Of a DNA stretch of 64,000 nucleotides, positions 9,124 through 18,047 are shown one piece after another. Where the stretch lies: contig VENA01000030.1 in assembly GCA_009711785.1 (NCBI GenBank), positions 1 through 64,000 of the forward strand, read 5' to 3'. The notes below the pieces were generated by a model. That model saw only the letters and a program-made list of their open reading frames with translations, ran no database searches and was not told the origin of the DNA. The stretch's first letter is position 1; every line of letters starts with the position of its first letter. The stretch comes from Bacillota bacterium. GTDB taxonomy: Bacteria > Bacillota > Clostridia > Tissierellales > MES13. The translations under genes and the position numbers were made by a program.

Positions 9124-9138
9124 TAGGGAGTGTATCCT

Positions 9139-10140
9139 ATGAAAAATTTTAGAAACGTTTTTATAATTTTGTTTATGGTTTTATTATTAATGAAAACAGT
9201 ATCAGCAACTGAAAAAGAGAATATACCTATTGAACTTTCAGTTAATTATGGACAAGATTTAACTAAGGAAAACACTGTGATTTTAGGTTTAAATGTAGAT
9301 GAAGAAGTAAATAAAAAAGATCTTAAAGTACAATTTTCTATAGATAAAGAAAATTGGAAGGGTTATAATAATAAAAAAGATATCTGGAAATTTGGTATTA
9401 GTAGTGAATATCAGCCTTACTATCCTAAGTTTAATATAGGTACTGTAGCAGGAAAAAGAAATATTTATGTTAAAGTGACTGATTCTAAAGGACGGATAGG
9501 CTATGGAAAGACAAGTATAGTATATAGTCCTATAAGCAATGATCCAAAAATAGATAATATATATAATTTAACTAAGGGAAGTGGAAATGGGACTAAGACA
9601 GATCCTTATATAGTGAATGATAAAAATATTAGGATTAAAATTAATACGATAAATTCAAAGAAGGTTTCCTATTCAGTAAACGGTAAAGAATGGTCCAGTT
9701 GGAGAAGGATTAATGGAAATACTACTAATCTTAATATTGTACTAGATAAGACTAATTCAAAGGTATTTTTAAAGACTAAAAATGAGTATGGGGTAGAAAG
9801 CACATCGAAACTAATAAATTATATTATAGATGAAAGTTCTCCTGCATTAGATGTAGTAACTAAATATAATTCTTTTATAGCCACAAATGGTGTAGTGAAG
9901 TTTGATATAGCTACTAATGATGATAAATCAAAATATGTTGATTTTAATATAATGATTGATTTAAATGGTAACTTAGTAAAAAAATCAGGAAGGGTTAAAA
10001 ATTATATTAAAGATAAATTGACTTATAAAGAAATTACAATAAAGGGATTACCAGATGGGGTTTTTAATACAAAGATAGTAGCTAAAGATTCAGCAGGAAA
10101 TGAAAATATTAAATATATTAAAATAAAAAGTTTAGAATAA
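9139..10140 (+). CDS. Secreted protein with Ig-like repeats, function unknown
   Basis: The ATG at 9139 is chosen with GGGAG 8 nt upstream rather than a GTG at 9130. A signal peptide of about 20 residues (MKNFRNVFIILFMVLLLMKT, then VSA) is followed by at least three Ig-like beta-sandwich segments. These have recurring motifs of the form V-x-[FY]-S-[IV]-[DN]-[GK]-x-x-W (VQFSIDKENW, VSYSVNGKEWSSW) and a final VAKDSAGNENIKYIKIKS strand. No catalytic motif or sortase signal is visible. It lies between the SLH gene and the second pilin block, so a role as pilus-associated adhesin or tip protein is plausible but unproven. Confidence 0.7.
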   Translation: MKNFRNVFIILFMVLLLMKTVSATEKENIPIELSVNYGQDLTKENTVILGLNVDEEVNKKDLKVQFSIDKENWKGYNNKKDIWKFGISSEYQPYYPKFNIGTVAGKRNIYVKVTDSKGRIGYGKTSIVYSPISNDPKIDNIYNLTKGSGNGTKTDPYIVNDKNIRIKINTINSKKVSYSVNGKEWSSWRRINGNTTNLNIVLDKTNSKVFLKTKNEYGVESTSKLINYIIDESSPALDVVTKYNSFIATNGVVKFDIATNDDKSKYVDFNIMIDLNGNLVKKSGRVKNYIKDKLTYKEITIKGLPDGVFNTKIVAKDSAGNENIKYIKIKSLE

Positions 10141-10150
10141 TGAAATAAAA

Positions 10151-10188
10151 AGTGGTGAATAGGCTATAATCTATTCATCACTTTTTTT
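10151..10188 (+). terminator. Intrinsic terminator or attenuator inside the pilus operon
   Basis: AGTGGTGAATAG at 10151-10162 pairs with CTATTCATCACT at 10171-10182 (one G-U), followed by T7. The next pilin has its ribosome site only 3 nt beyond the T-run. This hairpin either ends the first pilus transcript or attenuates expression of the second minor-pilin block. Confidence 0.85.
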
Positions 10189-10200
10189 ATGGAGGATTTA

Positions 10201-10560
10201 ATGAAATATATAAAAAATAATAAAGGGGTTACATTAATAGAAATAATTTTAACTATAACTATCTTTAGTCTTTATTTTGTGTCATTATTTGCCTTCATAA
10301 GTTATTTTATAACTTTAAGTAAAGATTCAGATGAAAAAATGGAAGCTAATAATCTAGCCATAGATATAATTGAAAAAGAAAGATTATCAGATAATAAAGA
10401 AGATTTTTCTATAATGGTTGATGAATTTAAAGTAGAAGTTAATATTAAAGAAATACCAAAAGATGTTATTAATTTAAATAATTTATATCAAATAGTTGTT
10501 AAAATTAAGAAAGATAATATATTAGTTCATGAAATAGAAAGTATAAAAATAATTGATTAG
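10201..10560 (+). CDS. Minor pilin (PilV/GspI-like)
   Basis: The ATG at 10201 is preferred over the in-frame ATG at 10189 because GGAGG (10191-10195) lies between them. The leader KYIKNNKG precedes VTLIEIILTITIFSLYFVSL, with Glu at +5. The mature protein is only about 110 residues, with a conserved-looking NNLAIDIIEKERL segment typical of GspI/PilV. It is the first gene after the internal terminator and opens a four-gene block of pilins. Confidence 0.83.
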   Translation: MKYIKNNKGVTLIEIILTITIFSLYFVSLFAFISYFITLSKDSDEKMEANNLAIDIIEKERLSDNKEDFSIMVDEFKVEVNIKEIPKDVINLNNLYQIVVKIKKDNILVHEIESIKIID

Positions 10561-10568
10561 GAGAATTC

Positions 10569-11105
10569 ATGAAAAATAAAGGGTCAACTTTATTAATTCT
10601 GATTATTGTAATAGGTTTTGTTACTTTGATTGGAACTGTTGTTTATTCTATGTGCTTATTTAATTATAAAAATCAAGAAAATATAAATGAGTATCAAAAG
10701 AAATTTTATATAGTAGATTCAGCTTTAGATATATCATATGTTACAACAGAGGATGTAGTTAATAAGGCATTAAAACATTCTTTTAACTCAATTGAAACTT
10801 TAGAAGATGAATTAACTGATAAAGGATATTTATTTAAAAATAGTTATGAAAATTATATCTCTAAAAACTTAGAAAATAAAATAAAATCAAATATTAGTAA
10901 TTATAGTAGTTTAATAGATGAAAATTTAAAGATAGATATAAATATTTATAAAAACTATTCAGGGGATATTATTATAGATATTGATTCATTTTTAGAAAAC
11001 TCTACATTTACTAAGATAAGTGAAAAATTAATAGTAAAAATACCAAGGTATCCACCAGAGTCTTATAAATTAGTACTAAGGAAAAATTGGCATATTACTA
11101 ATTAA
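10569..11105 (+). CDS. PilX/GspK-like minor pilin
   Basis: The N-terminus MKNKGSTLLILIIVIGFVTL resembles that of the 5399 gene: Gly-Ser-Thr-Leu cleavage region and no Glu at +5. A helix NEYQKKFYIVDSALDISYVT, similar to the FYIARAGA segment of PilX proteins, follows. The rest is a 130-residue domain without known motifs. The two PilX-like genes, one in each pilin block, suggest two sets of tip or initiation pilins. A GGAG ribosome site precedes the start. Confidence 0.72.
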   Translation: MKNKGSTLLILIIVIGFVTLIGTVVYSMCLFNYKNQENINEYQKKFYIVDSALDISYVTTEDVVNKALKHSFNSIETLEDELTDKGYLFKNSYENYISKNLENKIKSNISNYSSLIDENLKIDINIYKNYSGDIIIDIDSFLENSTFTKISEKLIVKIPRYPPESYKLVLRKNWHITN

Positions 11106-11115
11106 GGGTGGTTTT

Positions 11116-11637
11116 ATGAAGAAAAATAAAGGTTTATCTTTGATAGAATTAATCTTAACTATTAATTTACTGATGATTATAATAGGTCTTTTGTTTTCTT
11201 TTTTAATAAATAATATCAATTACTTTAATATAATCTATAATAGAATTGAAATTAAAGAACAGGGAGAATTCGCTATTAATTATATGACTGAAAGATTAAT
11301 GACTTTAACTGAAATTACAGATATTACTGATAAATATAACTACACACTTAATCATATAAATAGAACTAATCCTGTAAATATAAGAAAAATAATTTTTAGC
11401 GGAATAAATACTTATAATGATTATGAAACTAATTATAAGTTTGAGTTAAAAACTAATAATAAACTTTTTGATAGAACAACTGAAGTAGCTTGTTATATTA
11501 CAGATATAATAGTTTGTCCTATGCCTAAGGAAGTTAGTTATAAGAATGCTAAGGGTATAAAAATAATACTTAAATTAAATAAGGGTAAAGAATATAGAGA
11601 AATTTCTAAAACAATATACTTTAGAAATAGGAGATAA
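11116..11637 (+). CDS. Minor pilin (PilW/GspJ-like)
   Basis: The leader MKKNKG is followed by LSLIELILTINLLMIIIGLL (Glu at +5). The segment EIKEQGEFAINYMTERLM after the helix is typical of the PilW/GspJ family. The length of 173 aa is similar to the 6882 gene, which holds the equivalent position in the first block. A GGGTGG ribosome site lies before ATG, and the gap to the next gene is 2 nt. Confidence 0.82.
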   Translation: MKKNKGLSLIELILTINLLMIIIGLLFSFLINNINYFNIIYNRIEIKEQGEFAINYMTERLMTLTEITDITDKYNYTLNHINRTNPVNIRKIIFSGINTYNDYETNYKFELKTNNKLFDRTTEVACYITDIIVCPMPKEVSYKNAKGIKIILKLNKGKEYREISKTIYFRNRR

Positions 11638-11639
11638 AT

Positions 11640-12068
11640 ATGAATAATAGTGGATTTACAATTATTGAATTAATATGTATAGTTGCAATATTAGGAATTA
11701 TTATAACTTTAACAATACCTAATATGAAATTTTCCTATGGAATAAAATTATACGCAGTTCAATTATGTAGTGATATTAGACATGTAAGGGTAAAAAAGAT
11801 GACAGAAGGAAAAGATTATAAAATTTATATAGATGATAACTTTTATGAGATTAGAAAAGGCATTAAAACAATAAAGAGAGTAGATCTACCTAAAGATATT
11901 AAGATTATAAGTAATTATAGAAAAAAATACATTAATTTTACTTATAGAGGGGCACCAGTGGTGTCTGGATCTATTAATATTTTTGATGAAAAACAAAATA
12001 GGTATTTTCAAATAACAATAGTACCTGCTTCTGGTAGAATTTTATTGAAAGATGAAATATTTGAATGA
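11640..12068 (+). CDS. Minor pilin (FimT/GspH or ComGD-like)
   Basis: The leader MNNSG precedes FTIIELICIVAILGIIITLT, a standard prepilin site with Glu at +5. A helix with LCSDIRHVRVKKMTEG and a beta-strand-rich C-terminus follow, the pattern of GspH/FimT and of competence pseudopilin ComGD. It is the last gene of the pilus cluster. The Shine-Dalgarno GGAGA is within the stop region of the previous gene. No clear terminator separates it from aroK. Confidence 0.82.
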   Translation: MNNSGFTIIELICIVAILGIIITLTIPNMKFSYGIKLYAVQLCSDIRHVRVKKMTEGKDYKIYIDDNFYEIRKGIKTIKRVDLPKDIKIISNYRKKYINFTYRGAPVVSGSINIFDEKQNRYFQITIVPASGRILLKDEIFE

Positions 12069-12121
12069 TTAGCCAATAAAAAGTATAATAGTTAATGAGA
12101 ATAATTTAAGTTGGTGATATT

Positions 12122-12640
12122 ATGAAATCAAACCTGGTAATTATAGGGTTTATGGGAGTTGGAAAAACGACAAATGGAAGAAGAGTAGCTAAAAAACTTA
12201 GAAAGGGTTTTATAGATACTGATTTTTTTATAGAATATAATTGTAATACAAAAATTAATAAAATATTCCAAAGATATGGAGAATCATATTTTAGAAAATT
12301 AGAAAAAAAGGCAGTTAAAGAGGTTTCTAAAAGAAAAAATGTAGTAATATCCACTGGAGGAGGGGTAGTATTAGACCCTTCTAATATAAGGGAATTAAAA
12401 AGAGAAGGTATCGTAATATTATTACAAGGTTCAGTAAAGCATATAACAAGGAATTTAGAAAACTCATATAAGAAAAGACCTCTACTTGAAAAGGAAAATT
12501 GGAAAATGGAATTAAGAAGTATTTTAGATAATAGAAAAAAAAGATATTTTAATAGTGCTGATTATATAATTAAAGTTGATGGTAAAAATCATGGACAAAT
12601 AGTAAATGAAATAGTTAAGGCTTATAAAAGAAGGAGATAG
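12122..12640 (+). CDS. aroK: Shikimate kinase
   Basis: Phosphorylates shikimate at the 3-hydroxyl with ATP in the chorismate pathway. The Walker A motif GFMGVGKTT is near residue 9; the shikimate-binding DTD is near residue 34, and the GGG motif (STGGGVVLDP) is near residue 80. The lid arginine region KKRPLLE and the C-terminal R-x-x-x-Y (NRKKRYFNSAD) are present. The length of 172 aa is typical. It is followed by aroQ, so two shikimate enzymes are neighbours. The start follows TTGGTGAT. Confidence 0.93.
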   Translation: MKSNLVIIGFMGVGKTTNGRRVAKKLRKGFIDTDFFIEYNCNTKINKIFQRYGESYFRKLEKKAVKEVSKRKNVVISTGGGVVLDPSNIRELKREGIVILLQGSVKHITRNLENSYKKRPLLEKENWKMELRSILDNRKKRYFNSADYIIKVDGKNHGQIVNEIVKAYKRRR

Positions 12641-12712
12641 GTATTTTTAGCTATTCAAAGTGAAAAAATTATGATAATATATAATAGGATGTCATAGAGA
12701 GGACAATAATTT

Positions 12713-13159
12713 ATGAATAAGTTATTAGTAATACATGGACCAAATTTAAATATGTTAGGTAAAAGGGAGCATAATCATTATGATAGTCTAACTCTAGAAG
12801 AAATTAATGAGAAGATTCTACATAAAGCAAAAGAAAATAATTTCAATGTAGATATTTATCAGTCTAATTCAGAAGGTGAAATAATAACAAAGTTACATTC
12901 TGCAATAGATAAGTATCAAGGAATTATTATTAATCCTGGGGCTTATACCCACTATAGTATAGCTATAAGGGATGCAATAAAGATTTTAACTATGCCAATA
13001 ATAGAAGTTCATTTATCTAATATATATTCTAGAGAAAAATTTAGACATAATTCTGTTATAGCACCTGTTTGTACTGGACAGATATCAGGTCTTGGACATG
13101 TAAGTTATTTAATAGCATTAGATGCTTTTAAAAATTTAATGGGGGGATATAATGAATAA
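12713..13159 (+). CDS. aroQ: 3-dehydroquinate dehydratase, type II
   Basis: Dodecameric type II enzyme that dehydrates 3-dehydroquinate. The N-terminal IHGPNLNMLGKRE and the catalytic Tyr within HNHYDSLTLEEIN are present, as are NPGAYTHYSIAIRDA (Asn and His) and EVHLSNIYSREKFR. The 148-aa length is typical. It overlaps the peptidase gene by 8 nt, as in the aroQ-pepQ-efp order of many Firmicutes. The upstream 72-nt gap from aroK holds no clear terminator. Confidence 0.95.
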   Translation: MNKLLVIHGPNLNMLGKREHNHYDSLTLEEINEKILHKAKENNFNVDIYQSNSEGEIITKLHSAIDKYQGIIINPGAYTHYSIAIRDAIKILTMPIIEVHLSNIYSREKFRHNSVIAPVCTGQISGLGHVSYLIALDAFKNLMGGYNE

Positions 13160-14225
13160 AAGGATATCTAAATTAAAAGAGAAATTAAGTAATAAAAATA
13201 TAGACTCATGTTTGATATTTAAACCTGAAAACAGAAGATATTTAAGTAAGTTTACGGGGACAACAGGCTATGTTTTAATTACTAAAAAAAGAAATATATT
13301 TGCTACAGATTTTAGATATGTACAACAAGCTAATGAGCAATGTAGTGAATTTGAGGTTAAAAAGTTAACTAAAGACTATACAATATTTAATCTTCTAAAT
13401 GAACTAGAAATAGAAAACTTAGGTATTGAAGAGGATTTTGTTACATATGGATTTGTAAATGAATTAAAAGAAAAATTAACTGATATTAATATTAAGACTT
13501 TAAATAGTTTATTAACAAAGATTAGAATGATTAAAGATGAAGAAGAAGTTAAGTTAATAAAAGAAGCTGCATTAATAACTGATAAAGCCTTTGAACATAT
13601 AATTTCTTATATAAAGCCAGGTATGAAGGAAAAAACAATATCTATAGAATTAGAACATTTCATGAAAAAACTAGGAGCAGAAGGACCGTCCTTTAATTTT
13701 ATAGTTGCTTCAGGGAAAAGATCATCTATGCCCCATGGAGTTGCTTCAGATAAAGTAATTGAAGAAGGTGACTTTGTTACTATAGATATGGGATGTAAAT
13801 ATAAAGGATATTGTTCTGATATGACTAGAACCTTCGTAATGGGTAAAGCTAGTGATAAGCAAAGGAAAATTTACAATACAGTATTAAAGGCTCAAACTAA
13901 AGTATTAGAAAATGTAAAACCAGGAATAACTGGTTTTGATCTTGATAAAATAGCTAGAGATGTTATTAAAAATGAAGGTTATGGTGAATACTTTGGACAT
14001 GGATTAGGTCATGGAGTTGGGCTTGAAATTCATGAATTACCTAGACTAGCAGAGCATAACTCAGCAAAAGTAGAAATGGAAGCTGGAATGGTTATAACTG
14101 ATGAACCGGGTATATATATACCTAGTTTTGGAGGAGTTAGAATTGAAGATCTAGCAGTTGTAACAAAGGATGGAGTAAATGTATTATCAGAATCTACTAA
14201 AGAACTATTAGAGATAAATAATTAA
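13152..14225 (+). CDS. Xaa-Pro aminopeptidase family (M24B)
   Basis: Metallopeptidase of the pita-bread fold expected to cleave N-terminal residues before proline. An N-terminal creatinase domain spans about residues 1-125. The C-terminal catalytic domain has the five metal ligands in [15 protein letters not shown] (two Asp), [13 protein letters not shown] (His), TDEPGIYIP (Glu) and GVRIEDLAV (Glu). The length of 357 aa matches the YqhT family. It precedes efp, a common pairing that may reflect processing of proline-rich products (inference). Confidence 0.93.
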   Translation: MNKRISKLKEKLSNKNIDSCLIFKPENRRYLSKFTGTTGYVLITKKRNIFATDFRYVQQANEQCSEFEVKKLTKDYTIFNLLNELEIENLGIEEDFVTYGFVNELKEKLTDINIKTLNSLLTKIRMIKDEEEVKLIKEAALITDKAFEHIISYIKPGMKEKTISIELEHFMKKLGAEGPSFNFIVASGKRSSMPHGVASDKVIEEGDFVTIDMGCKYKGYCSDMTRTFVMGKASDKQRKIYNTVLKAQTKVLENVKPGITGFDLDKIARDVIKNEGYGEYFGHGLGHGVGLEIHELPRLAEHNSAKVEMEAGMVITDEPGIYIPSFGGVRIEDLAVVTKDGVNVLSESTKELLEINN

Positions 14226-14242
14226 TTAGGAGGTATATTAAT

Positions 14243-14800
14243 ATGATTACAGCAGGAGATTTTAGAAATGGATTAACTTTTGAGATGGATGGTGAAATAT
14301 ATCAAGTTGTTGATTTTCAACATGTAAAGCCAGGAAAAGGAGCAGCTTTTGTAAGAACTAAGTATAAGAATTTAAAAACTGGTTCTATCAAAGAAGATGC
14401 ATTTAATCCAAAGGATAAATTTAAAAAAGCTCATATAGAGACTAAGGAGATGCAATACTTATATAATGACGGACAACTTTATTACTTTATGGATCCTGAT
14501 ACTTATGAGCAACTTCCTTTAAATCATGAGCAAGTAAAAGATGCTATTAAATTTATTAAAGAAAATGATAATGCTACAATGAAGTTTTATGAAGGAAAGC
14601 CATTTGAAGTGGAGGCACCAAATTTTGTCGAACTTGTGATAACACATACAGAGCCAGGAGTAAAGGGTGATACTGCAACAGGTGCTACTAAGCCAGCAAC
14701 AGTTGAAACTGGAGCAGAAGTTCAAGTACCTTTATTTGTTAACATTGATGATAAAATTAAAATAGATACAAGAACTGGAGAGTATTTGTCTAGAGTTTAG
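14243..14800 (+). CDS. efp: Translation elongation factor P
   Basis: Ribosome-binding factor that relieves stalling at polyproline stretches. Three beta-barrel domains are expected within 185 aa. The modification loop [14 protein letters not shown] carries the Lys that is modified in other bacteria. The C-terminal signature region [13 protein letters not shown] is intact. The start has a good AGGAGGT site. Placement after the Xaa-Pro peptidase is conserved in Firmicutes. Confidence 0.97.
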   Translation: MITAGDFRNGLTFEMDGEIYQVVDFQHVKPGKGAAFVRTKYKNLKTGSIKEDAFNPKDKFKKAHIETKEMQYLYNDGQLYYFMDPDTYEQLPLNHEQVKDAIKFIKENDNATMKFYEGKPFEVEAPNFVELVITHTEPGVKGDTATGATKPATVETGAEVQVPLFVNIDDKIKIDTRTGEYLSRV

Positions 14801-14836
14801 GCAATAATAATCTAAAAATGATAAGGAGGAACTACA

Positions 14837-15094
14837 ATGGATTATTTATATGAAAAAATTTCTTATTTAAAAGGAATGGCAGAAGGTTTAAACATTGAAG
14901 AAGATTCTAAAGAAGGGAAACTACTTCTTCATATTGTGGATGTTTTAGATGATTTTGCTGATGCTTTAGAGGATATATACGAAGAACAAAATGAAATAGG
15001 TGAGTATTTAGATTTTATTGATGAAGACTTAACAGAGGTAGAAGAAGATATATATGGAGAATATGAAGTAGAAGATGATGAAAATTTAGAATAA
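14837..15094 (+). CDS. Small acidic protein with CD1247 N-terminal-type domain
   Basis: An 85-aa, strongly acidic protein beginning DYLYEKISYLKGMAEGLNIE, which resembles the short domain known from Clostridia as the CD1247 N-terminal domain. The middle (LLHIVDVLDDFADALEDIYE) is a probable amphipathic helix; the C-terminus is mostly Glu and Asp. No membrane segment or catalytic motif is seen. It has its own AAGGAGG site and is followed by a strong terminator, so it is the last gene of the aroK-efp unit. Its function is unknown. Confidence 0.8.
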   Translation: MDYLYEKISYLKGMAEGLNIEEDSKEGKLLLHIVDVLDDFADALEDIYEEQNEIGEYLDFIDEDLTEVEEDIYGEYEVEDDENLE

Positions 15095-15103
15095 TAAAGA
15101 TAA

Positions 15104-15141
15104 AAGGTTAGTATCCTAGGATACTAACCTTAAATTTTTTT
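15104..15141 (+). terminator. Intrinsic terminator
   Basis: A 28-base perfect palindrome (15104-15131), AAGGTTAGTATCC and its complement around TA, is followed by AAAT7. It closes the aroK-efp-CD1247 unit. Confidence 0.92.
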
Positions 15142-15260
15142 GATTATTTAATATTAATATAATTACTACATAGTATTAAAAGAATATATTTAGATTATAT
15201 AAAAAAATATGATAAAATTTAAACTATATTTTATATTAAAATGTAAAAGAGGTGTTTTCA

Positions 15261-16334
15261 TTGTATGATATTGCTATAGTAGGTGCTGGTCCAGCTGGAG
15301 CGATGTTAGCAAGGCTAGTGGCAAAAAAATATAAAGTCTTACTAATAGATAAAAGGGATTTAAGTAATGAAAATTTTAATAAATCTATAGTTAAATGTTG
15401 TGGTGGATTATTAGCTCCTGATGCTCAACAAATAATAGCTAGACTAGGTTTAGGATTACCAAAAAAGATATTGGTTGATCCCCAGCTTTTCACAGTAAGG
15501 ACTATGGATTTAACTAATAATTTAGAAAGATATTATCAGAGATTTTATTTCAATATGGATAGAGAAAAGTTTGATAGATGGTTAGTATCCCTAATTCCAG
15601 ATAATGTGGATAAAAGGTTTAATTCTATATATAAATCCTTTAAAAGAAATGGAGATTATTTTGATATTACATATACTAAAGAAAGAAAAAAATATACAGA
15701 AAAAGCTAAAATATTAATAGGAGCAGATGGAGGCAATTCAAAAATAAGAAAGTCTACCTTTAAAGATAATCTATTACCCGATAAATATATATCAATACAG
15801 GAATGGTTTAAAATAAAAGAGTCCTTACCATACTTTACTGCTATTTTCGATGAAGAAACAAGTGATTTTTATTCATGGATAATACCTAAGGGTGATTACA
15901 TTTTACTAGGAGCTGCCCTTGATATAGAAAATTCTCCTAATAAGAAATTTAATAATTTAAAAAACAAATTGAAAAATAAGGGATTTAATTTAGATAATAA
16001 AATAAAAAGGGAAGGAGCTTTTATTTATAGGCCAAAAAGTATAAGACAATTATTTACTGGTAAAGGAAATATTGCTTTTATAGGGGAAGCAGCTGGAGCA
16101 ATAAGTCCTAGTTCGGCTGAAGGATTTAGTTATGCATTAAAAAGTGCTTTATATTTATCAGAAAGCTTAGAACATGGATTAGATGGTTTTATGAACAGGT
16201 ATAAAAGAAAGATGAGAAAACTTAAATTTAATATATTATTAAAAAATTTAAAATCTCCAGGAATGTATAATCCTACTATTAGAAAAATGGTAATGAAATC
16301 AGGGTTAGAAAGTATGGGAGTTGAAAAATATTGA
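15261..16334 (+). CDS. FAD-dependent oxidoreductase, geranylgeranyl-reductase/FixC-like
   Basis: Flavoprotein with the N-terminal dinucleotide fold IAIVGAGPAGAMLARLV, a second GxDGxxS motif (IGADGGNSKIRKS) near residue 157 and the FAD phosphate motif IAFIGEAAGAISPSSAEG near residue 275, as in the geranylgeranyl reductase family. TTG at 15261 is chosen because AGAGGTG lies 6 nt upstream; GTG at 15252 would overlap that site. A CCGG segment (VKCCGGLLAPDA) near residue 50 may be structurally or catalytically important. It is a single-gene unit between two terminators. The substrate is unknown; reduction of an isoprenoid or a related hydrophobic compound is possible. Confidence 0.85.
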   Translation: MYDIAIVGAGPAGAMLARLVAKKYKVLLIDKRDLSNENFNKSIVKCCGGLLAPDAQQIIARLGLGLPKKILVDPQLFTVRTMDLTNNLERYYQRFYFNMDREKFDRWLVSLIPDNVDKRFNSIYKSFKRNGDYFDITYTKERKKYTEKAKILIGADGGNSKIRKSTFKDNLLPDKYISIQEWFKIKESLPYFTAIFDEETSDFYSWIIPKGDYILLGAALDIENSPNKKFNNLKNKLKNKGFNLDNKIKREGAFIYRPKSIRQLFTGKGNIAFIGEAAGAISPSSAEGFSYALKSALYLSESLEHGLDGFMNRYKRKMRKLKFNILLKNLKSPGMYNPTIRKMVMKSGLESMGVEKY

Positions 16335-16344
16335 AAATAAAGAT

Positions 16345-16378
16345 CAGTATTCTAGAAAATCTAGGATGCTGTTTTTTT
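16345..16378 (+). terminator. Intrinsic terminator
   Basis: CAGTATTCTAGA (16345-16356) pairs with TCTAGGATGCTG (16360-16371) with some G-U pairs, followed by T7. It ends the flavoprotein gene ahead of the spoIIIA operon. Confidence 0.85.
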
Positions 16379-16398
16379 ATTTATATTTAAATTTTATA

Positions 16399-16427
16399 GC
16401 ATATTATTGGACAAGACTTAATAGTAT
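16399..16427 (+). promoter_or_regulatory. Weak candidate sigma-E promoter for the spoIIIA operon
   Basis: GCATATT at 16399-16405 fits the sigma-E -35 pattern KMATATT. The -10 at 16420-16427 (AATAGTAT, 14-nt spacer) is only a poor match to CATACAAT. It is proposed because spoIIIAA is sigma-E dependent in B. subtilis. Confidence 0.3.
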
Positions 16428-16446
16428 ATATAAAGGAGGTAAAGTT

Positions 16447-17553
16447 ATGGAAAAACTTAAGACAAAGAATTTTAGAAAGTTTGATAGTACTATAAAAAAA
16501 GTATATAAAAAAGAAAATATAGATGACCAAGTAAAAATGGAAAATATATTTAATAATATATTATGTTTTTTAGATTCTGATCTAGAAAATATATTAAAAA
16601 ATATATCAGTAGAACATAAAAAAGTTATTGAAGAGATTAGACTTAGACTAAATAAACCCCTTATGATTTATATGAATGGAAAAGATTATTTTTTAGATCA
16701 AAAAGGAAAATTAAAAACTAATTATAATAATACTTTCTTTGTAAACAAAGAAAGTATTATTAATACATATCAAAAGTTATGTAATTATTCTATATATGCA
16801 GTTGAGGATGAAATAAGAAATGGATTTATTACAGTAAAGGGTGGTCATAGGATAGGAATAGCAGGAAGAATTGTATATGGTAAAAATGGAATAGAAACTA
16901 TTAAGGAAATATCATCTTTAAATATAAGGATAGCAAGGGAAAAATTAGATGTATCAAAAAAGATACTACCCTATCTTATAAAAAATAATAATATATATCA
17001 CACTTTAATAGTCTCACCTCCCCAATGTGGAAAGACTACACTTTTAAGAGATCTTATAAGAAATTTTTCTAATGGTATAGAGGAATTAGAATTTAAGGGA
17101 GTTAAAGTAGGGGTTGTTGATGAAAGATCAGAAATAGCAAGTAGTTACAAGGGAATAGCACAAAATGATATCGGGTTAAGAACAGATATTTTAGATGCCT
17201 GTCAAAAGTATGATGGTATAGTTATTTTAATAAGATCAATGTCACCTAATATAATAGCAACTGATGAATTAGGAGGCATAAAAGATATAAAAGCTATTCA
17301 TGAGGCATTAAAGGCAGGTGTTAAAATAATATCAACAGTTCATGGAGAAAACATTAATGATATAAAAAATAAACCTAATTTAAAACAAATCATGGAAGAA
17401 AAAATATTTGAAAGGATTGTTATTTTAGATAATTCTAAAGGGGTAGGAACTATAAAAGATATTGTAGATGGTAAAACCTTTAAATCATTATTAAAGGGGA
17501 GAAATGATGTTTATATTAAAAATTATGGGAAGTTTAATGATAATAATATCTAG
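16447..17553 (+). CDS. spoIIIAA: Stage III sporulation protein AA (secretion-type ATPase)
   Basis: Mother-cell ATPase of the SpoIIIA-SpoIIQ feeding-tube channel, related to type II/IV secretion ATPases. The Walker A motif SPPQCGKTTLLRDLIR is near residue 195, with VGVVDERSEIA and ATDELGG (Walker B region) downstream. The ATG at 16447 is chosen with AAAGGAGGT 6 nt upstream; an in-frame TTG at 16321 overlaps the previous gene and its terminator and is rejected. The N-terminal 35 residues are lysine-rich and longer than usual. The 3' end overlaps spoIIIAB by 50 nt. It is the first gene of the complete eight-gene operon. Confidence 0.95.
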   Translation: MEKLKTKNFRKFDSTIKKVYKKENIDDQVKMENIFNNILCFLDSDLENILKNISVEHKKVIEEIRLRLNKPLMIYMNGKDYFLDQKGKLKTNYNNTFFVNKESIINTYQKLCNYSIYAVEDEIRNGFITVKGGHRIGIAGRIVYGKNGIETIKEISSLNIRIAREKLDVSKKILPYLIKNNNIYHTLIVSPPQCGKTTLLRDLIRNFSNGIEELEFKGVKVGVVDERSEIASSYKGIAQNDIGLRTDILDACQKYDGIVILIRSMSPNIIATDELGGIKDIKAIHEALKAGVKIISTVHGENINDIKNKPNLKQIMEEKIFERIVILDNSKGVGTIKDIVDGKTFKSLLKGRNDVYIKNYGKFNDNNI

Positions 17554-18031
17554 TACCTTAATAGGAAATAATTTTGGAAGTAAGTATTCTTTAAGACTAA
17601 AAAATATAAAGGGATTAATTAACTGTATTAGGTTATTAGAAAGTGAAATTTTATACCTTTCAAATCCCTTACCAGAAGCCTTTGAGAATGTCTATAAAAA
17701 GGGAGGTAAAAATATTTCTTATATATTTAGGGATATAAGAAGATATCTATTAGAAAACGATGATAAAAATGTATTAGAAAGTTTTAAGTATATAATTAAT
17801 AAAAATAAAGTTAAATTATCCTTAACTAAAGATGATATAGAAATATTAGTTTCTTTAGGTAGTATTTTAGGAACATCAGACAAAACAGATCAACAAAAGC
17901 ATATAAAAGTAATTATAGAACAACTTAAAATTCAACAAAGGGATGCTTTTGAGAGGATGAAAAAAAATGAAGCCTTATATAAGAAATTAGGCATTCTTTT
18001 GGGATTAGCTCTGGTGATTATATTATTTTAA
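17504..18031 (+). CDS. spoIIIAB: Stage III sporulation protein AB
   Basis: Membrane protein of the SpoIIIA channel, distantly related to GspF/PilC platform proteins. The N-terminal hydrophobic segment MGSLMIIISSTLIG, a helical soluble middle and a C-terminal transmembrane helix LGILLGLALVIILF are visible. The start has an AAGGGGA site inside the end of spoIIIAA. The length of 175 aa is typical. Confidence 0.93.
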   Translation: MMFILKIMGSLMIIISSTLIGNNFGSKYSLRLKNIKGLINCIRLLESEILYLSNPLPEAFENVYKKGGKNISYIFRDIRRYLLENDDKNVLESFKYIINKNKVKLSLTKDDIEILVSLGSILGTSDKTDQQKHIKVIIEQLKIQQRDAFERMKKNEALYKKLGILLGLALVIILF

Positions 18032-18047
18032 TACGAGGTGAGGGTTA

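Noticed and set aside
12641-12712. Promoter for aroQ at TATAAT 12680-12685
   Set aside because: The -10 is good but no -35 at suitable distance; in this AT-rich DNA isolated TATAAT is expected by chance.
16321-16446. Upstream TTG start for spoIIIAA
   Set aside because: It lies within the preceding gene and its terminator; ATG at 16447 has a strong ribosome site.
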